NCBI GenBank assembly: GCA_030597485.1
Contig: JAUVRU010000081.1
Location: forward strand, 1-7,461
DNA from: Anaerolineae bacterium
Lineage (GTDB): Bacteria > Chloroflexota > Anaerolineae > 4572-78 > NAK82
Direction: 5' to 3'
DNA length: 7,461 nucleotides
Within the stretch, counting starts at the first letter, position 1; each line of letters starts with the position of its first letter. Below are positions 6,472 to 7,461 of the stretch, piece after piece. The notes under the pieces were generated by a model, which worked only from the letters and a program-made list of their open reading frames with translations, did no database searches and was not told the DNA's origin. The translations under genes were made by a program, and so were the position numbers.

Positions 6472-6521
6472 TATAGTAACACCTATTATAGTACTTATTA
6501 TAACACTTGTCAAATATGACA
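6472..6521. promoter_or_regulatory. Candidate antitoxin operator overlapping the promoter
   Basis: An inverted repeat TGTCA-AATA-TGACA (6508-6521) covers the -35 box. TATAGTA occurs twice in direct orientation (6472-6478 and 6487-6493), the second touching the -10, next to the palindrome AGTACT (6490-6495). Phd/YefM antitoxins usually repress by binding short dyads at their promoter, so these are the likeliest sites. Which of them is used cannot be told from sequence. Confidence 0.4.
6485..6513 (-). promoter_or_regulatory. Consensus sigma-70-type promoter of the toxin-antitoxin operon
   Basis: On the minus strand, TTGACA (6513-6508) and TATAAT (6490-6485) are both perfect and are separated by exactly 17 bp. 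The start would fall near 6478, giving a leader of about 58 nt before ATG 6420. The patch is strikingly AT-rich compared with its surroundings. Confidence 0.8.
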
Positions 6522-6589
6522 GCAGGAGAGATGGTTTCTTGCGGGATGCGGAACCACTGTATGATGCCCAATGCCACCCATCTGAATCC

Positions 6590-7461
6590 CTACCGGGTTG
6601 CCAGGTTCTGCAGGATATCGGTCAACCAGTCCTGGACGGGCCAGGCAGCGAGTGGGAGGGAACCGGCGGCCAGGTCGGCCCGTAGTCTGCTCAGCGGGCC
6701 CGCCAGTGTGTCGGTCACCTGTCGGGTAGCGGTGTCCGCCTGATCCCAGGCAGCCTGGTATGCCGAAGTGGTCAGGTTGCTCTCCGGCGGCTGGCACACC
6801 TCGGCTACGGTCTCAGCCGTCTGGCCCAGGTGCCAGGCGGCTTGATCGCAGGCCTCCCGAATGGGGATCAGACGATCCATCTGTGGGGGCGTAAAGGCCG
6901 TGCTGTCAAGAAACTCAGGAGCGGAATCGAGTGCCTTTCCCCTGGCAGTGTCGATCAGCTGTTCCAACCGGCTCAGGGAGGCAGCCGTCCGCTGAGCGAC
7001 CAGGTGCGCTTCCGTCAGGCTTCGCTGAGCGGCCCGCAGCTCTTCCGTGGTCGGCGGCGGCTCAGCAACGGTCGGGGGTGTCATCACGGCGAAAGCGGCC
7101 GCAGCCGCCTGGCACATGACGCTGGTCCGGCGCAGGCTTGACGCTTTCCCCAACAGCAGGAAGCGCAGGTAGTCCCGCAGGAGACCGGTCAGGGGCGCAG
7201 TGGTCTTCTGATGGACGACATACAGGTCAGTCTGCCCCTGCTCATCACTGGCCCGGTAATCCAGGTACAGAGTGTCTTTTCTGGTGCGGCAGGAAGCATC
7301 CACGAGCCGGCCGTCGAGCAGCAGTCGATGAACGGCAATCTCGCCTTTGGGGCGGGGCAGGCGAACTGCCCGGCTGTCTGCCCCCGACACCAGGGTGGCT
7401 CCCTCGACTGGCTTCACCCCTTGCTCCATCTCCCATAGCGTTGTTTTCACCGTCCAAAACC
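6590..7461 (-). CDS. Unrecognised protein with helical C-terminal half (start at or beyond the window edge)
   Basis: I do not recognise this protein. The frame is open from the right edge to TAG at 6590-6592, about 289 codons. A GTG at 7450 could start it (286 residues), but it has only a weak GG upstream, so the true start may lie outside the window. Counting from that GTG, residues 15-80 look strand-rich (GATLVSGADSRAVRLPRPKG, later DTLYLDYRASDEQGQTDLYVV). A basic stretch (LRDYLRF, GKASSLRR) and an Ala-rich segment (CQAAAAAFAVM, 113-123) lead into a Pro/Thr linker (TPPTVAEPPPTTEEL, 124-138). The rest is Ala/Leu/Gln-rich and probably helical (SLTEAHLVAQRTAASLSRLE), ending WPVQDWLTDILQNLATR. 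No catalytic motif or clear membrane span is seen. It has the same orientation as the toxin-antitoxin genes, but the strong promoter between them suggests separate control. Coding looks real by length and composition. Confidence 0.68.
   Translation of the reverse strand, partial: FWTVKTTLWEMEQGVKPVEGATLVSGADSRAVRLPRPKGEIAVHRLLLDGRLVDASCRTRKDTLYLDYRASDEQGQTDLYVVHQKTTAPLTGLLRDYLRFLLLGKASSLRRTSVMCQAAAAAFAVMTPPTVAEPPPTTEELRAAQRSLTEAHLVAQRTAASLSRLEQLIDTARGKALDSAPEFLDSTAFTPPQMDRLIPIREACDQAAWHLGQTAETVAEVCQPPESNLTTSAYQAAWDQADTATRQVTDTLAGPLSRLRADLAAGSLPLAAWPVQDWLTDILQNLATR

Larger units (their letters stand above)
6421..6589. other. Intergenic region upstream of the toxin-antitoxin operon
   Basis: Besides the promoter and operator candidates, the stretch between the right-hand gene (ending at 6590) and the promoter shows no gene and no clear terminator hairpin. 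Transcription of the right-hand gene could therefore read into the toxin-antitoxin operon in the same direction. Confidence 0.5.

Overview
The window is GC-rich bacterial DNA with short intergenic gaps. It reads as a chromosomal or accessory segment of an environmental bacterium. The very large regulator at the left end (winged helix, BTAD, AAA ATPase, TPR) is of a type common in Chloroflexota such as Anaerolineae and Caldilineae, and also in Actinomycetota. That assignment is an inference from protein style only; there is no rRNA or tRNA to support it.

Layout. Bases 1-3184 (minus) hold one uninterrupted 1061-codon reading frame of a SARP/AfsR-like ATPase regulator, whose C-terminus lies beyond the left edge. 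Bases 3185-3799 are the spacer between this regulator and a rightward operon. They contain the regulator's probable promoter and a decayed C-terminal fragment of a cysteine-desulfurase-like gene, broken by a frameshift and a stop. Bases 3800-5681 (plus) hold a fold-type I aminotransferase homologue followed 40 bp later by a membrane-anchored class I SAM methyltransferase. The transcript ends at a hairpin that begins on the methyltransferase stop codon. Bases 5718-5900 hold a 10-bp tandem repeat and GC-rich inverted repeats at the convergent boundary. Bases 5901-6420 (minus) are a type II toxin-antitoxin operon: a YefM/Phd-like antitoxin and a RelE/ParE-like toxin, overlapping by 44 bp. It is driven by a perfect consensus sigma-70-type promoter set in an AT-rich patch. 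Bases 6590-7461 (minus) are an unrecognised protein that runs to or past the right edge.

The most unusual observation is that the aminotransferase homologue keeps the Asn, Asp, Tyr and two Arg residues of the PLP and substrate site but has Gln where the Schiff-base lysine should be. The usual SxSK motif reads RLRQ, which is three A-to-C changes away from a typical SLSK coding sequence. It is therefore either a PLP-fold pseudoenzyme, an enzyme with altered chemistry, or a sequence artefact. Its neighbours (divergent STAND-type regulator, anchored methyltransferase) suggest, without proving, a small regulated metabolic or modification unit.
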